Source: Apostichopus japonicus (taxonomy: Eukaryota; Echinodermata; Holothuroidea; Aspidochirotida; Stichopodidae). Taken from it: a stretch of DNA of 64,000 bases. Numbering within the stretch: position 1 is the first letter of the stretch; every line of letters begins with the position of its first letter. This document shows, in pieces, positions 36,801-48,421 of this stretch. The DNA lies in the NCBI RefSeq assembly GCF_037975245.1, contig NC_092562.1:28905554-28969553 (forward strand), in the 5' to 3' direction. The notes beneath the pieces are model-generated. The model made no database searches, had not been told where the DNA came from, and saw only the letters and a program-made list of their open reading frames with translations. Made by a program: the position numbers and the translations under genes.

Positions 36801-39800
36801 TACAAAATGGAGGGGGATGTTGAAGTGTGCTATATTGCACCAAATTGCATCTGAGGCCACCTGGAAATGCAAAAAAAATCCAAAGGGGAGGGGGACACCC
36901 CCTCCCCTTAGACCCCTCCCCCAGGCCGGCCATCAGTCTTCAGCCCCCCCCACTCAAAAGTGCCTTCCTACGCCACTGAAAGTACCGATTCATTACAGTT
37001 CACACCTTTCTTTAAATTACGACAATTCGTCACGCCTAGAACGAAGAAATGCCATATTCGGGTATATCCATAAGCCCACTTATAGCATAAACGAATAATT
37101 ATTAGAATCGCGTATTAGTGAAGTCACACTAAATGGCCGATATAGCAATTAATGTTCATGTCCCACTTCGTAACGCGGTAACATGTGTTACAGGACATGA
37201 ACAGCAGTTACTGTACCAGCTATGAGTATCGGATGGGTAAGCTTTATATGTTAGCACACTACCAAAAATTCTATTTTCCCCTTACATATAGGAGTGTTCC
37301 AAACACTTCGATAATGATGACAAATTCTCTATTGAGGAATGAGGCTTGTTTAACAGGGATTGCAGGTATTAATTCATGTGTAAACGTTAAACTTTCTTTG
37401 ACATATGAAGGTTCTTTACATGATGAAAAGGATAACGCATCATTATAGAATTTGGCACTTCAAATGTTACCTTTGATTGTTTGGATGAAATTGACAGATT
37501 TCGACACGATTACATATGGGAACGCGATGGACTGAAACTAACTTGAATGCAAACTGGATTGAGTTTGCCATTGATATCCTTAATATGTGTTGTAATATAT
37601 GTGTACTATTTTGCTTTCATTAAAGATCTAGAAAATGCGAACAGTTCCTATCACCGAGGGAGAAAAATGTGACTGTTACATTAATGGTCAGATCTGTATA
37701 ATTACCTGCAGTGTATAGTTAACGATCCCTGTAGGTCTTTGTGTTGTAGCTCTTGACCGATTTCATCTAAGACCTGCCAAATAGGCATTGCTGTTTCCAG
37801 AGTAGCTTTATCGTCCCAAGAGGTGAACTGATAATGCATCAAGGTTCGCCATTCGTTACCCTGTATAGAAGATAACGCATGGGATGAATTGAATCGGAGA
37901 GGTGATGCTGGGCTGATGTCGAAACAAAATATTACATTAACAACAATTGGTATTTATTGCTGAAACGCGTATAACAGTAACTAGGATACCGTATATTGTC
38001 ATGCAATGTTTCATGCGCTAACAAGGCCATTCTCATGGACAGGGTGATAACAGCTTTCGCAATCACTGTTTTTAGTCAAATAGGGAGTGACAAGATGTGA
38101 CTGTTAGACGACAAACGACTAAACAGTCGACAAACAAAGTTGAGTTTATGAGATATACAACAACACTTATCTTCACTTAAATAATGAGAGTAATTTCTAC
38201 TTTAGTACATATGACAGTTTATTTACTGAACGATTAACAGCTTCTTTGCTCACCTTAATCATTTTAATTTTGCGAGCAACATAGAAAGGTTCTACATTTT
38301 CTTCAACACCCTGCAGTTTCATAACTTGAACGTCTCTGTTGGTACCTTGCTCAGGCCAATATTGTGCGCATTTCACCTATAAAAAGGAAGATAATATTCG
38401 GTATGGATAATAATAGTGCAAGATGTATGTTTACGTTTTATGGTGGATCTGAATTTACTATATCTGCATTTGCAGTTCCGGTCATTAACTTTGGTTATAA
38501 TTTTAAGACTGTTAGATATTAATTATCTTAACTTTTGGTTCTTTTTTTTTCAATACATAAGTACATTGTAAAGAAGACAACGATGCTATTCATGCTATCA
38601 GTTTGGATCTTCAAATTGATGAAACCTGAAAACTGAAGATTTTAATGTTCCAAACCTTTCTTTTTTCAATTGGATTTGTAAGCATCACTATAACAGGAGA
38701 ATTCTGTTCCCAGATCATCTGCCAAAAGTCTGGAATGGTGTGCTCCAAAGGACCTGAAGTTAAATACAACATGAGTTATGAGTGTACAATGAAATAGCGA
38801 AATGATTAATATGAATATAGTAAATAAGATAATGTCAACGAAATCATCAGATTTAATATTAAATTTTGACACATGACTAGCGGAGACAGTAATTGTACAC
38901 ACAAAGAAACACACTCACAAAATTAAAGGGAAAAGGCTAATTTGAAACTAACTTTAAAGTATCGGACTAACGCTCAACGCAATTGTAGAATTTGCTGATT
39001 CTAAACAATTATTTGTTTTGTTAGCACCAACTTAGGTCCGAAATGGATACTTGCTAAATTATGCACTTAATGCGCCCCTCCTATAAAATCACGTGAGTTT
39101 TACGTATATACATGATGTTACGCATTTTAGTCAGATTGTAAAGATGACGCTCTATCAAGACAGTCTTGTTTAGGGCGTAAAGATTATCGGTAGTGACAGC
39201 TTTTGGAGTTTCAGACAGTAATACATTCATAATACCTATTTGCTAACGTCAGAACCCCCACTTTAATAAAACCGTTAGTTATTATTAACTGTAATAAATA
39301 TAATCATTATAATACTATTGATCATCTTACCCTGGGTAGCAATGTATAACCTCTCGTTAACAACACCTTTGAAGACACCCTGCAAGATACCAATAAAGAA
39401 TAATTTAGCCATGTGAATTACTGAAGAGAAATATAATGAATATAAGCGCACGTGTGGGCTTTAACAGTATATCTTTTGCATGCATCAGTGAATATTCACT
39501 AAATCATTATGAATAGGGTCAATGCGACTTTGACTTGTAAACATATCATGATTAGCACGTTCTTTATGTCTCAAAACAGTAAAATTCTTCTCGAATAAAC
39601 AAAGAAAAACCAAACTGTTTCCACACATAAATATAACGCACTATACTGAGTCGGCCTTTTCTAGCACATATGTTGTCTACTCGTACACATACCAGTTCGA
39701 GTCTTATACTTTGACACGAATTCGGATCTATTCTGATATAGTATCCATGTTTAAATCGGAACCTACACTATTGCTATTTTAGGCGGTAACAGAGTGTTAT

Positions 39801-42800
39801 GTACTGCTCGTGTCACTGCATTTTACAGACAAGAAACTTCATGGCTGGGCAAACAGGGAAGGTGTGGAGGGGATGACTTGTATGGACTATGTAAGGTTCT
39901 AAGACAAAGCACTGACTTGTTTTTCTCTTGATTTGTATCCTGTCTTGCTGGTACCTCTGTAAACCAGCAGGTACGGGTACATTACTACAAGCCCAACGTG
40001 TTTCTTTGTGATCCTCATTTCGTACTGAAGTTCTGCTTTAATGTACTTTGTTTTTCTTTTGTCTTATCGTTTATTGATATATATGATTCAGTAACAACAC
40101 GAAGCGAAACGAAACTTGTATCTACTTCATCTCCCTTCATTGCAGAGTTGTTCGTCAAGTAAGATATGTTCTCTACACAACTATATAAGTAACACTTCTA
40201 GGAACCATGTTTCAAAATGCAGTCATAAGTTGATGATTCACTTTATCTGCCCATGACGTCTATGATTAGTCTCTTCAGACAGGTGGCGGGTTTGCGGTAG
40301 GAACGGTCGATATACCGATGGAAATACATAACGCATAATATTTGCATATCCTTCCTACGATTTCGACTTAATTTATTACTTAAATATCATAGATTAGATA
40401 TCAACAATATTAATGAAGATAATTATAGTGTCAAGGGAAGTAATTACCTGTATATAGCTAGCATTTATGTAGTCAGATCCATCCAAAGATGAATTCAACT
40501 TCACTCTGCAATCGTCATCTGCAAAAGGAATTAAAGCAAATTAAAATGATTGTTAACATTTGTGTTTAAATTTCTGTTAAATAACTTTCTTTTATTATCG
40601 CATGCAAATATATATAACACCGGCAATCTTTTGCGAGTTTTAATATCCCTCTCTCATTGACCTTTTTTAACGAAAACAAGGAACTGGAACAGTTTAAGTT
40701 TCCCATCATTTGGTCCTCCTACCCCACAAACACCCTTACATGTTAATGGTGCACGTAGCTGTCAATCTCATGTACCTTATTTGCAAGAAGCTGGTTTGAC
40801 TACAATCCGGAAGCTACATCGTTAATAGATCTTTGAATCTGTTGTAGTTTCAAGTCGCTTCGACTATATTCAAAACAAGGTGAATACTTCTGTGGATGCA
40901 TATGTCTTCTCGGTAAACAGGGGTGATATCATATACATCTTGAAAGGGTCAATCGGTGTCAGGCAGTTCTTGCGGCGGTGAAAACTGACTGACTGTTTCA
41001 GGCTTCAGGAGTTGTTTCTATATGCGTAGGAACGGGGCGATCGTTGCCCTGCGTACGGATGGAGGAACGACTACACATAATCTTAGCCTAAAAGCTAAAT
41101 TGTAATCCTTTTGCTTTGGACTTTTTTGTCAATAGTAACGATTTTATGTTTGCTCATCCGTGACGATTTTGGTTCCGCTTGACAGGTTCAGATTCCATTT
41201 CCAGGCATTCTCTGAGTTGGAGGGACACCAACGATTTATGAAGGGATACCAATATTTAAGATATAGCTGTAAATTTGGTTACTGTTTGTGTATTGAATAG
41301 AGATGTACGCGAGAAACATAAACTTACATGGTAGAATATTTTTGAACCGATTTTTCTTCTTATTTGATTCAGTATTTGCAACTTTACATCTGGAGATATC
41401 GCTTGCTGGTAAATCCTTAAATAAAAGAGAGATATCATGTTAGTTTATGTCACAATCACAATTTTTAAAATATTAATAATGAAAATATTCTTTGTCATTA
41501 GCCTGCCACACAGACCCAATCGATCTTGATATTCTTTGTTCTGCTAATTAGTTTGTACCGTCAATTTAGCTGAATTCAACTGAAACTTTTGCAACATGGA
41601 TAAATTTTGCAGTGTTTTGTTTTGTAAGTGACAGGTTGTATGATGAGACTATTGCAGACTATAGTGGTATAAAGTAACTAAATATAGTGATTAAACATGG
41701 CCGGCGCTGTTTGAACTTTCGCACAGACGTTGATGGTGCAAAAATATGGTTCTTGAGAAAATGACTTGTATATATTTTTCAAAGTATCTAATGTCAAGTG
41801 AATTTTTCTATCAAACGTTTATTGCTTATATGATTAGTTCTGTTAGTTATTTTGTAGTTAGGAAAGACAGTTACCAGGTATTCCGTAGTGAACTCGCTCG
41901 GATCTGCAGAAGCCATTCGTTGGTAGCAAGTGAGGAATTCATTTAGCTTAATTGGGTTTCGTTTTTGGGGCCATTTGCCCTTTAAGGGTGGTGTTCTCTT
42001 AACTGTAAATGAGAGATGGAAAAACAAAAACTTAAGGCTCAAAATGAATACATTTTCTGTAAACTAGCGAAGATATAAACATTTTTAATATAAACGGGGC
42101 TAGAAACTCTTTTGATAAGTATATCTAGCCACAAACGGTAGTTTATCCTTAACCACCACTCGATAATAGAATAAATAATATTTTGAATTAACGAGTGACT
42201 TAAGAAATACAAAAACAGGTATATGTGTATATATCATTATTGTAGACCGTTAAAGACACTGCAAGTAATCCAGTTTGTGGTATTTCTTAACCTCTTTTAG
42301 TTCAGTGAAAAGACTAGTTACACATTCTAACTATGAGGTCAGTTCCCCAGATGGAACACAACACTCAATAGGGGAACAATAAGACTTTAATGGTATTGAA
42401 TTTAACTGCCATCCAAAGGTGTACTGTTATTCGTGTAGTGTTTAAAGAGCATGCTTAGGTTAAGTTATTCAAATTCATGAAACAATGGATTAACAATAAT
42501 ATTCAGGTATGCACCGAGGACCAGACGTCAACATTAATTATTAGTCTAAAAGAAAGATAAAAGTTTATACACATACATTTCGAATATTTTGAAAATGGCA
42601 ATAATTTGACAACCCCAATAGACATAGACACATTAACTTTGCGACTTAACATACCAAGACCAACATATTGATGAAAGTCACCTTTTAAATGACAAAACTG
42701 CTCGCAATAACCTTCTTACACAAATGTGGGACGGCATATTATAAATTTGATCGCATTATTGGTATATATTTAGTGCTGATACTCCATATAGTTTACATTA

Positions 42801-45680
42801 CCAAATGATTTCTGTGCAGAGCTCATATGATTCGATCTTTGTTCCAAGCTCCGCTGAGGTGATCTGTCTACTTTAGGTGATCGCTCTCCATTTCTTGCTG
42901 ATGAAGATGGAGGTCTCTCCCATTCATCTCCTGTTAACATCAAGTTTTCAGTATAACAACTAGTTTTAGTAAACTTAAACTAAGAAATATTTAGTAAAAG
43001 TAAGTTGGCCTGACGTTTCGATCCTAGCAGGATCTTCTTCAGAGGCTAAATGACATTTAGCTCTTTCACATTCTCTTACACAGGCTCTCTAGTGGATAAG
43101 CAGTTTTGCTAACAGGTTCATTTTATTATAAGAAATATTTATGTAGTGGTTTGGTCATGTGTAGACTTTCTTCGGTAAGCTTCTCTGTAGGATGTAACAT
43201 GTGGAAGTAATGGTAGTTACTCACACATATGGTTTGGTAGTCAACACCTGAGGCAGAACAATGATTGTATAAAGGAAGGCTAGTTGAAGCCGACTCCCAT
43301 GTAGGTGTGAGTTCCCTCCCCCATAAATGGAATTGACTTCACATGGTACATTCTGAGGTTTAATTAGACTACAAGTTATGCTGTGTAAACGCAAGGTGTG
43401 TGCTAATAGCTCATTTTAATTTTAAAGGTGGGGTTCAAAAGGTGCCTGGGCTCGCCCACTACACCCTAGGCACCTGAAAACCAGCTGTGTTTTCTATAGA
43501 AGTATCATTCATGTTCATTAATCTTGATATTTGGCCTCTGGTCTGGGCGCACATAATTATACGACTTGCAGCCACCCACTGACACATAAACTTCAAAATA
43601 TTAATTTATCAACAAATGTATAATTTCTTATGTAAGAAAGAGAAACTGTTATCATAAGACGTGAAAATAAAACTATAAATACTCGAAATGGCCAACGATG
43701 TCATTAACTATACGAAACTAAGAACACATTAAACTATATCAACTGAAGTTGGTAGACTATATTGATATGGTTATACTAATAATGGCTACCGTGAACGCCT
43801 ACAACATTGACCGATTTGCATAAGATTAAAATGTATAAATAGTGAGTAGTTGACATTGTTTTAAACCAACCCATATCTCTCTTTTCTGTGTCATTTCGCT
43901 TCCGTTTAGTTCTCCGGGACCTTCGACTGAAAGTTCTCGTAAAACTACTAAAAAAAAAACAAAGAATTGGAAACAACATAGAGAAATAATTGTAGTTACA
44001 TAAAATATGTATAAGGAATGATATTATCAATCTGTTATTACTTAAAGCAAACAACTACAACTTTCAAAATGACGTTTAATTTTCAAACTCAAAAATGGTG
44101 GTGGGAAATTAATATACACAGAACTATAACATAAACAAGTTCGGTGTTAAAATTGCGATACTGGACCAATTCACATTAATACTATCGCTAGATGGACTCA
44201 AAGTCCATTATTTCTTTACCTTCTTTCACATTTTACTCTTTAAAGATGGAAAGAAGTAATCAAGCATTGATGTGATACAAGAACAATAGCGATAGAAAGA
44301 TTCGTTATTCAAATCTATTAACCTAAATAAAGAAGTGTCATCTTTCTCCATTAAAATAAGCAATTTGAAGATATTTTATTTTTTAATAATTAGTCATTTG
44401 TAATAACTAAATTCATTCAGAAAACATTTGTACCTGCTCATTGAGAAACATAAATAGTCTTGGAGTATATCATAAAGTGTTAATAAATATATAGGAGGCT
44501 ATACACTGAAAATAATGCATGGCGTGAGCAGTGACTTTTGAATGGAATAGGCCTATAGATGATCGAAACTTAAGTATTGCTTTTAAATTATATCGACAAC
44601 TTTGGAATTAACTACTCTCTGCTCTGTTGTTACAGTACAGCTTCTTTTATATACAATCTCTCAAAGCAAGGACAGTTATATCTTACTTCAATTTACTCCC
44701 GCTACTGCCAAGAAATACCGACAGGAGAAAAATCGCCATGACAACCACACTGAGGCCAATGTATAAGATCTCCATTTTCTGAAATTTAAAGCACAATGTT
44801 CTTAATATTATGCATGTTTGTGTCGGTCGGGGATGGGGATAAAGGATGGGGGCGGCTGGAGATATATCAGGTAAAATGACATAGTAAATGAGAAAAATAA
44901 ACGTACGGTATCTCATGAGCTCAGAATTTTCACAACCAACAGCAAACCCTATAAGTTAGACGCGAAGCATATTCCTATCTCCTCAGTTATATGTTGTATT
45001 AGCCTACGCCATGTAGTAATTCATATAATAACTTACATAACGTTCCTACTGAGAGGTTATCAGTGTTACGTCCCTAATTATGCTAAAGAGTCAAATAACA
45101 GTCACTCAATGTCAAACTCTAGCAAGCATGTTGTTGCCAACTCGACCATTTCCCCCTCCCAGTTCAGAAATGCCACTGTCTAATTGAACACTCTTTAATG
45201 TCACCGTACGTGTTTGAAGGTTCAGCAGAAAGTATATAAAGTAGGTCTGCGTCTAGCCATTTTTAAACACGCTAACGATGACGTTGGTTTGAATACCTTG
45301 AACATTCTCCTATCACATGTAGGTGGATTAGGTTGTATATTAACTAAAACAGCTAGGTAAATAACTCGGTAAATAGATTCTGTAGATTAATCACTCATCA
45401 TTTGAGATAACGCATTGCTATAGTATGCATGTTGTTTACAACTTGAAACATTTCAATGGCACCTATAGTAGAAATATATACGGCGGAACTTAGATCTATA
45501 GTTTATTGTGTAGGCCTATAGCAAAAGTTGCGGATAATATTTGTTTTGAACCAAATGAACATAGGGTGGCTGGGTGTAACTGGATATGAATTGCCCTCAC
45601 AGGAGTCATAAGACATGACTTTAGGATGAAATCGATGGGCGATCACTGATGAATGTATGAAGTAATTAAGTACTTACCAT
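27764..45680 (-). CDS. Gene B: membrane-anchored RPTP without ectodomain
   Basis: Predicted tandem-domain tyrosine phosphatase. Coding exons, 5' to 3' on the minus strand: 45678-45680 (ATG only), 44687-44778, 43871-43947, 42802-42930, 41875-42002, 41328-41415, 40448-40518, 39331-39379, 38656-38753, 38254-38376, 37706-37860, 36131-36266, 35658-35807, 33809-33908, 33229-33311, 32222-32350, 31930-31985, 31873-31910, 31431-31460, 30711-30822, 29545-29680, 27764-27847. Phases agree throughout; total 2067 bp, 688 residues plus stop, near the length of PTPRE. The N-terminus is a hydrophobic anchor followed by a strongly basic stretch. D1 has WDD in place of WPD and an intact [10 protein letters not shown] (Cys about 337). 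D2 has HCQNGVGLSG. The tail ends YSNFHDF. The least certain parts are exon 1 and exons 31930-31985, 31873-31910 and 31431-31460. Confidence 0.85.
28414..29047. mobile_element. hAT-like element, 634 bp, with internal tandem repeats
   Basis: Inverted ends CAGGGGCGTAGCGA, with the 8-bp target duplication ATGGTGAC at 28406-28413 and 29048-29055. Inside are three tandem units of about 140 bp, each starting at ATTTGATTTGCCGAC. It lies in the last intron of gene B. Confidence 0.87.
29545..35807 (-). CDS. Gene B D1-D2 linker and divergent PTP domain 2
   Basis: Exons 35658-35807, 33809-33908, 33229-33311, 32222-32350, 31930-31985, 31873-31910, 31431-31460, 30711-30822 and 29545-29680. The first ends D1 ([10 protein letters not shown]). 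D2 shows [44 protein letters not shown] and then [14 protein letters not shown]. The single 150-bp exon that carries YWP in genes A and C is here replaced by three small exons (56, 38 and 30 bp), and YWP reads YNN. The next exon is 112 bp instead of about 122-152. The catalytic Arg is Leu and no WPD loop is recognisable, so D2 must be catalytically dead. Confidence 0.75.
32433..32757 (+). mobile_element. tRNA-derived SINE
   Basis: The 5' part looks like a tRNA: an A box (TGGCCAATTGGTTAAGG), a B box (GGTTCGATTCC) inside a perfect T-arm (GCTGG and CCAGC), and acceptor-like ends (AGAGC and GCTCT). A body of about 200 bp follows, then a tail with AAGCGCTATATGAAAATTG and ATT repeats. It lies in the gene B intron between exons 32222-32350 and 33229-33311. 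Confidence 0.85.
33985..35300. repeat. 32-bp minisatellite, about 40 copies
   Basis: The unit contains GCAACATATAGCCTGTATAA, then AGTACCAACAAA. The central copies are nearly identical; edge copies vary. A variant pair (TAGTCGGTATACAGTACC, CATAACCGGTATAAAG) recurs at 34714, 34874 and 35131, so a higher-order repeat exists. It fills the gene B intron between exons 33809-33908 and 35658-35807, ending about 80 bp from the acceptor. Confidence 0.95.
36131..42002 (-). CDS. Gene B wedge region and PTP domain 1
   Basis: Exons 41875-42002, 41328-41415, 40448-40518, 39331-39379, 38656-38753, 38254-38376, 37706-37860 and 36131-36266. Visible in order: [15 protein letters not shown] (helix before D1), [48 protein letters not shown], then the WPD loop as TSWDDKAT, and [16 protein letters not shown]. 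The catalytic Cys and Arg are present. The WPD Pro is Asp, leaving two adjacent acids. Exon sizes 88, 98 and 136 match genes A and C. Confidence 0.92.
36618..36978. mobile_element. hAT-like MITE, 361 bp
   Basis: Ends CAAGGGCGTAGGAA and TTCCTACGCCACTG, with the 8-bp target duplication AAAGTACC at 36610-36617 and 36979-36986. It lies in the gene B intron that splits the D1 signature codon, between exons 36131-36266 and 37706-37860. Confidence 0.85.
42802..44778 (-). CDS. Gene B membrane anchor and basic juxtamembrane region (44687-44778, 43871-43947, 42802-42930)
   Basis: The first exon encodes residues 2-31 with a hydrophobic helix from about 5 to 25 ([20 protein letters not shown]). The second gives a very basic run, residues about 35-49 ([15 protein letters not shown]). 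The third is Ser/Pro/Arg-rich with SPK and SPQ motifs. With only about four residues before the helix and many positive charges after it, this reads as a signal-anchor with the phosphatase domains in the cytoplasm. It could also be read as a cleavable signal peptide, but that would secrete a phosphatase and is less likely. Confidence 0.75.
43007..43125 (-). repeat. Hammerhead-motif repeat, copy 3
   Basis: Minus-strand core at about 43007-43050 with GATCC-TGCTA-GGATC and GAAACGTC. It abuts, in the other orientation, the segment CACAGGCTCTCTAGTGGATAAG. It lies in the gene B intron upstream of exon 42802-42930. Confidence 0.78.
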
Positions 45681-45705
45681 GTCCCTACTTGGTGATACCA
45701 CTCAT
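45678..45705 (-). CDS. Gene B first coding exon (ATG only) preceded by a 7-codon upstream ORF
   Basis: The ATG at 45678-45680 sits immediately before a gtaagt donor, so the coding part of this exon is one codon. It joins in phase with the next exon (AAA ATG GAG). G at -3 gives a fair start context. An upstream ORF (ATG at 45703-45705, stop TAG at 45685-45687, peptide MSGITK) ends four bases before this ATG and could limit translation or feed reinitiation. The Met three codons in, in exon 2, is an alternative start. Confidence 0.5.
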
Positions 45706-47611
45706 ATAGAAGTAACCAGCCTTTCTTTAAATATGGTGGCAGGGTTAAGCCATGAAAACGAATGCAACACTGGTCTTACTTCCTGGTATGCTGCTTATGC
45801 ATGCTGCCGCCTGCACCGTAGTTACGTACTGTGTCTGCAGCGCTTAGTGCTATGAGCTTCGGTTAACCTTTGATTGTTGTTAAACTCAAGAGTAAACTTT
45901 AACAGACAGTATACACTGTTTATATAGAGTAACAGCGCATAACTTAACTACACACTGCGAACTTAGCTGCAACTGTGGTATGGTGAGTGGTTACCCACAA
46001 TGAGTCAGCGTAGTGCATGGAATACCCAGAACAGGTTCAGTCACAAGAAACTATACTGCAGTCAATTGTTGTTCTTCATTTTTATGTAATGCTTTGCTGA
46101 GTTAAATTCACGGTCAAATGACTTTGGTAAACAATTCCTTTGAACTTGACAGAATTCGAAGGCCGATTTTTTTCTCTAATAATTTCAAAAGAGGCACAGA
46201 ACTGTGAACATCAAACAAGTATACTGACGGTATAGTGTTCCTCGTAATGTATACACCGTCATTGGAATCGGGGACATATCTGTCTGAGCAAAATATCAAA
46301 GGACGTACCGTGTAATATACGACGAAATATATACATATCTATATCTTTATACATATATATATATATCTATGTATATATATGTATATATATATATATAAAT
46401 AAATAAATATATATATATATATATATATACATATATACATATAATTGAAATTGTAGTGCATCTAGAATAGTGAAGAAAAAAATCCAGCCTCCACCGGGAT
46501 TCGAACCTGACCATCCCTTTTTATATGCGGACACCCTACAAGTGTGCCTTACTATAGAGAATAATCATGATACTAATCAACGCGAAATCATTTGTGATTC
46601 CTAAAGAAGGATCTCGAAAGAGATACCTTGATGCGATGGTCGGCATTCGATTCCGATCTTCTCGGGTTGAGTATTTATTATATAAGTTACCGTAATTCAA
46701 GGTTTAGTGGTTTTCTCTCTCTCAACCCACCTCTCCACCTCTCTCTCTCTGTCGCACATGAAAGTTTTCATCCTTCTTAAACATAAACATTTTCAGATAG
46801 TTTGTTCAACTTGCAACGAGATAGGAAGTGGAATACTGCTTATGAAACAATGACACGATACTATGTGTTTAATAGATTCCATATATATATTTAAACTAAT
46901 GACATTCATATCATCAAGTCATATAAGACTCTTTTTCTAAGTTCTATTTGATTATGCTTATTTATAGTACACTAGCGAAGCATTGTAAATGTTAAAGGAG
47001 AAATCTGGCGATATTTCTTTAAAGAATATTAAAATTAAGCTCATTTTTTAATTGAAGATTCAAAATTTCTTCTAGTTTTTTATGACCAGCAAAAACGAAT
47101 TTATACTTAAATACATATATTACTTACTACAATGAACATGATCTAATCAGCCTCTAATATTGCTTACATTGCCCCAAAAGGGTATTCTATTTTGGGCTTC
47201 TTCTTGGGTCTTCTATCTAGAATTAAGGGCTAAGACTTAATGGATCCAATACAATTCCATAGTGTAAGCTGTCTTTGAGCAGGACTGTAATTTTGCATTA
47301 TTCTGACTCCACCCAATTAATATTCAAACAAATTTAATGCACGTTAATCTAGATAAAAGCAATTAACTATAAGTACTAATAAATTCATAATATTATGTTG
47401 CCCAAAATTTCATTTAGATGCTGAGGTTGGGATCAATTTTTAAACCTTTTGGTTGAACAGAAGAACATATTTTGTTACCAGAGCAATAACCTCTTCATTA
47501 TTCATGAAATGTGAATTTGTTTAAATTTTCGTGGTAGATGCAACGCGATATACAGCTTTGTCATTAAAAATATGTAAAGAATTTTAACAACAGACAATTT
47601 GTAAATAGAAA
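45706..47611. other. Intergenic region between gene B and gene C
   Basis: It should hold the gene B 5' UTR and promoter and the gene C 3' UTR. A TA microsatellite lies at about 46323-46442. At about 46490-46560, read on the minus strand, a B-box-like GGTTCGAATCCCGG followed by a T run suggests a degraded tRNA-like or SINE remnant. No gene is visible. Confidence 0.6.
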
Positions 47612-47683
47612 TTAAACGTTTGCGTAAATATTAGGTATTTTCAGTTTCTCCGAAAGCACTTCCAAACAGAACGCGTACTGCTC
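47612..47683 (-). CDS. Gene C last coding exon: C-terminal tail with YANV
   Basis: After a ttacacag acceptor, 23 codons (EQYAFCLEVLSEKLK and on) run to a TAA at 47612-47614, ending NIYANV. The EQY-x-F-C start and the terminal Tyr-Ala-Asn match the layout of the PTPRA C-terminus, whose last tyrosine binds GRB2 when phosphorylated. Phase 0 matches exon 48957-49092. Confidence 0.85.
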   Translation of the reverse strand, partial: EQYAFCLEVLSEKLKIPNIYANV

Positions 47684-47946
47684 CTGTGTAAGAAACAGAA
47701 AGTAATGGGGAAACGTAAAAACAAAGTAAACAAATATATAAACAGAAAAATACAGTTTGATAAAACTGATAGTATATGTCACAGTCACTGATATGTTGTC
47801 ACCAATCGATAAGTGATGAAGAAGGTTACTAACACTTGTAGTAATAGTAAAAGTTGTAGTAGCATTGGTAGTATTAATGGCTGTATTAATGGTAGTAGTA
47901 ATGATAGTAGTAGTGGTGGTAGTATAAGTATTATAATTAGTAGCAT

Positions 47947-48024
<78 letters not shown>

Positions 48025-48309
48025 TACTACTACTACCACCACCACCACTACTACTACTACTACTAATACTACTACTACTACCACTACTACTACTACTACT
48101 AATACTACCACTACTACTACTACTACTGCGTCTTCTGCTAGTTGTGATACTACTTATACTACTATTAGTACAACTACTACTGTAACTACTACTACTACTG
48201 CTACTTCTACTACTAATACTTCCACTACTACTACTTCTACTAACTACAATTAACTACTCTACTACTGCTATTTCTACTACTAATACTTTTGCTACTACAA
48301 CTGCTACTT

Positions 48310-48345
<36 letters not shown>

Positions 48346-48385
48346 ATACTACTACTACTACTAATACTACTTCTACTACTACTAC

Positions 48386-48421
<36 letters not shown>

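Noticed and set aside
46490-46560. tRNA-like sequence with a B box on the minus strand
   Set aside because: A convincing A box and the acceptor and anticodon arms cannot be drawn, so I treat it as a degraded tRNA-related remnant rather than a tRNA gene.
47785-48253. Poly-Thr and poly-Val open frames on both strands
   Set aside because: They are translations of the ACT triplet microsatellite.
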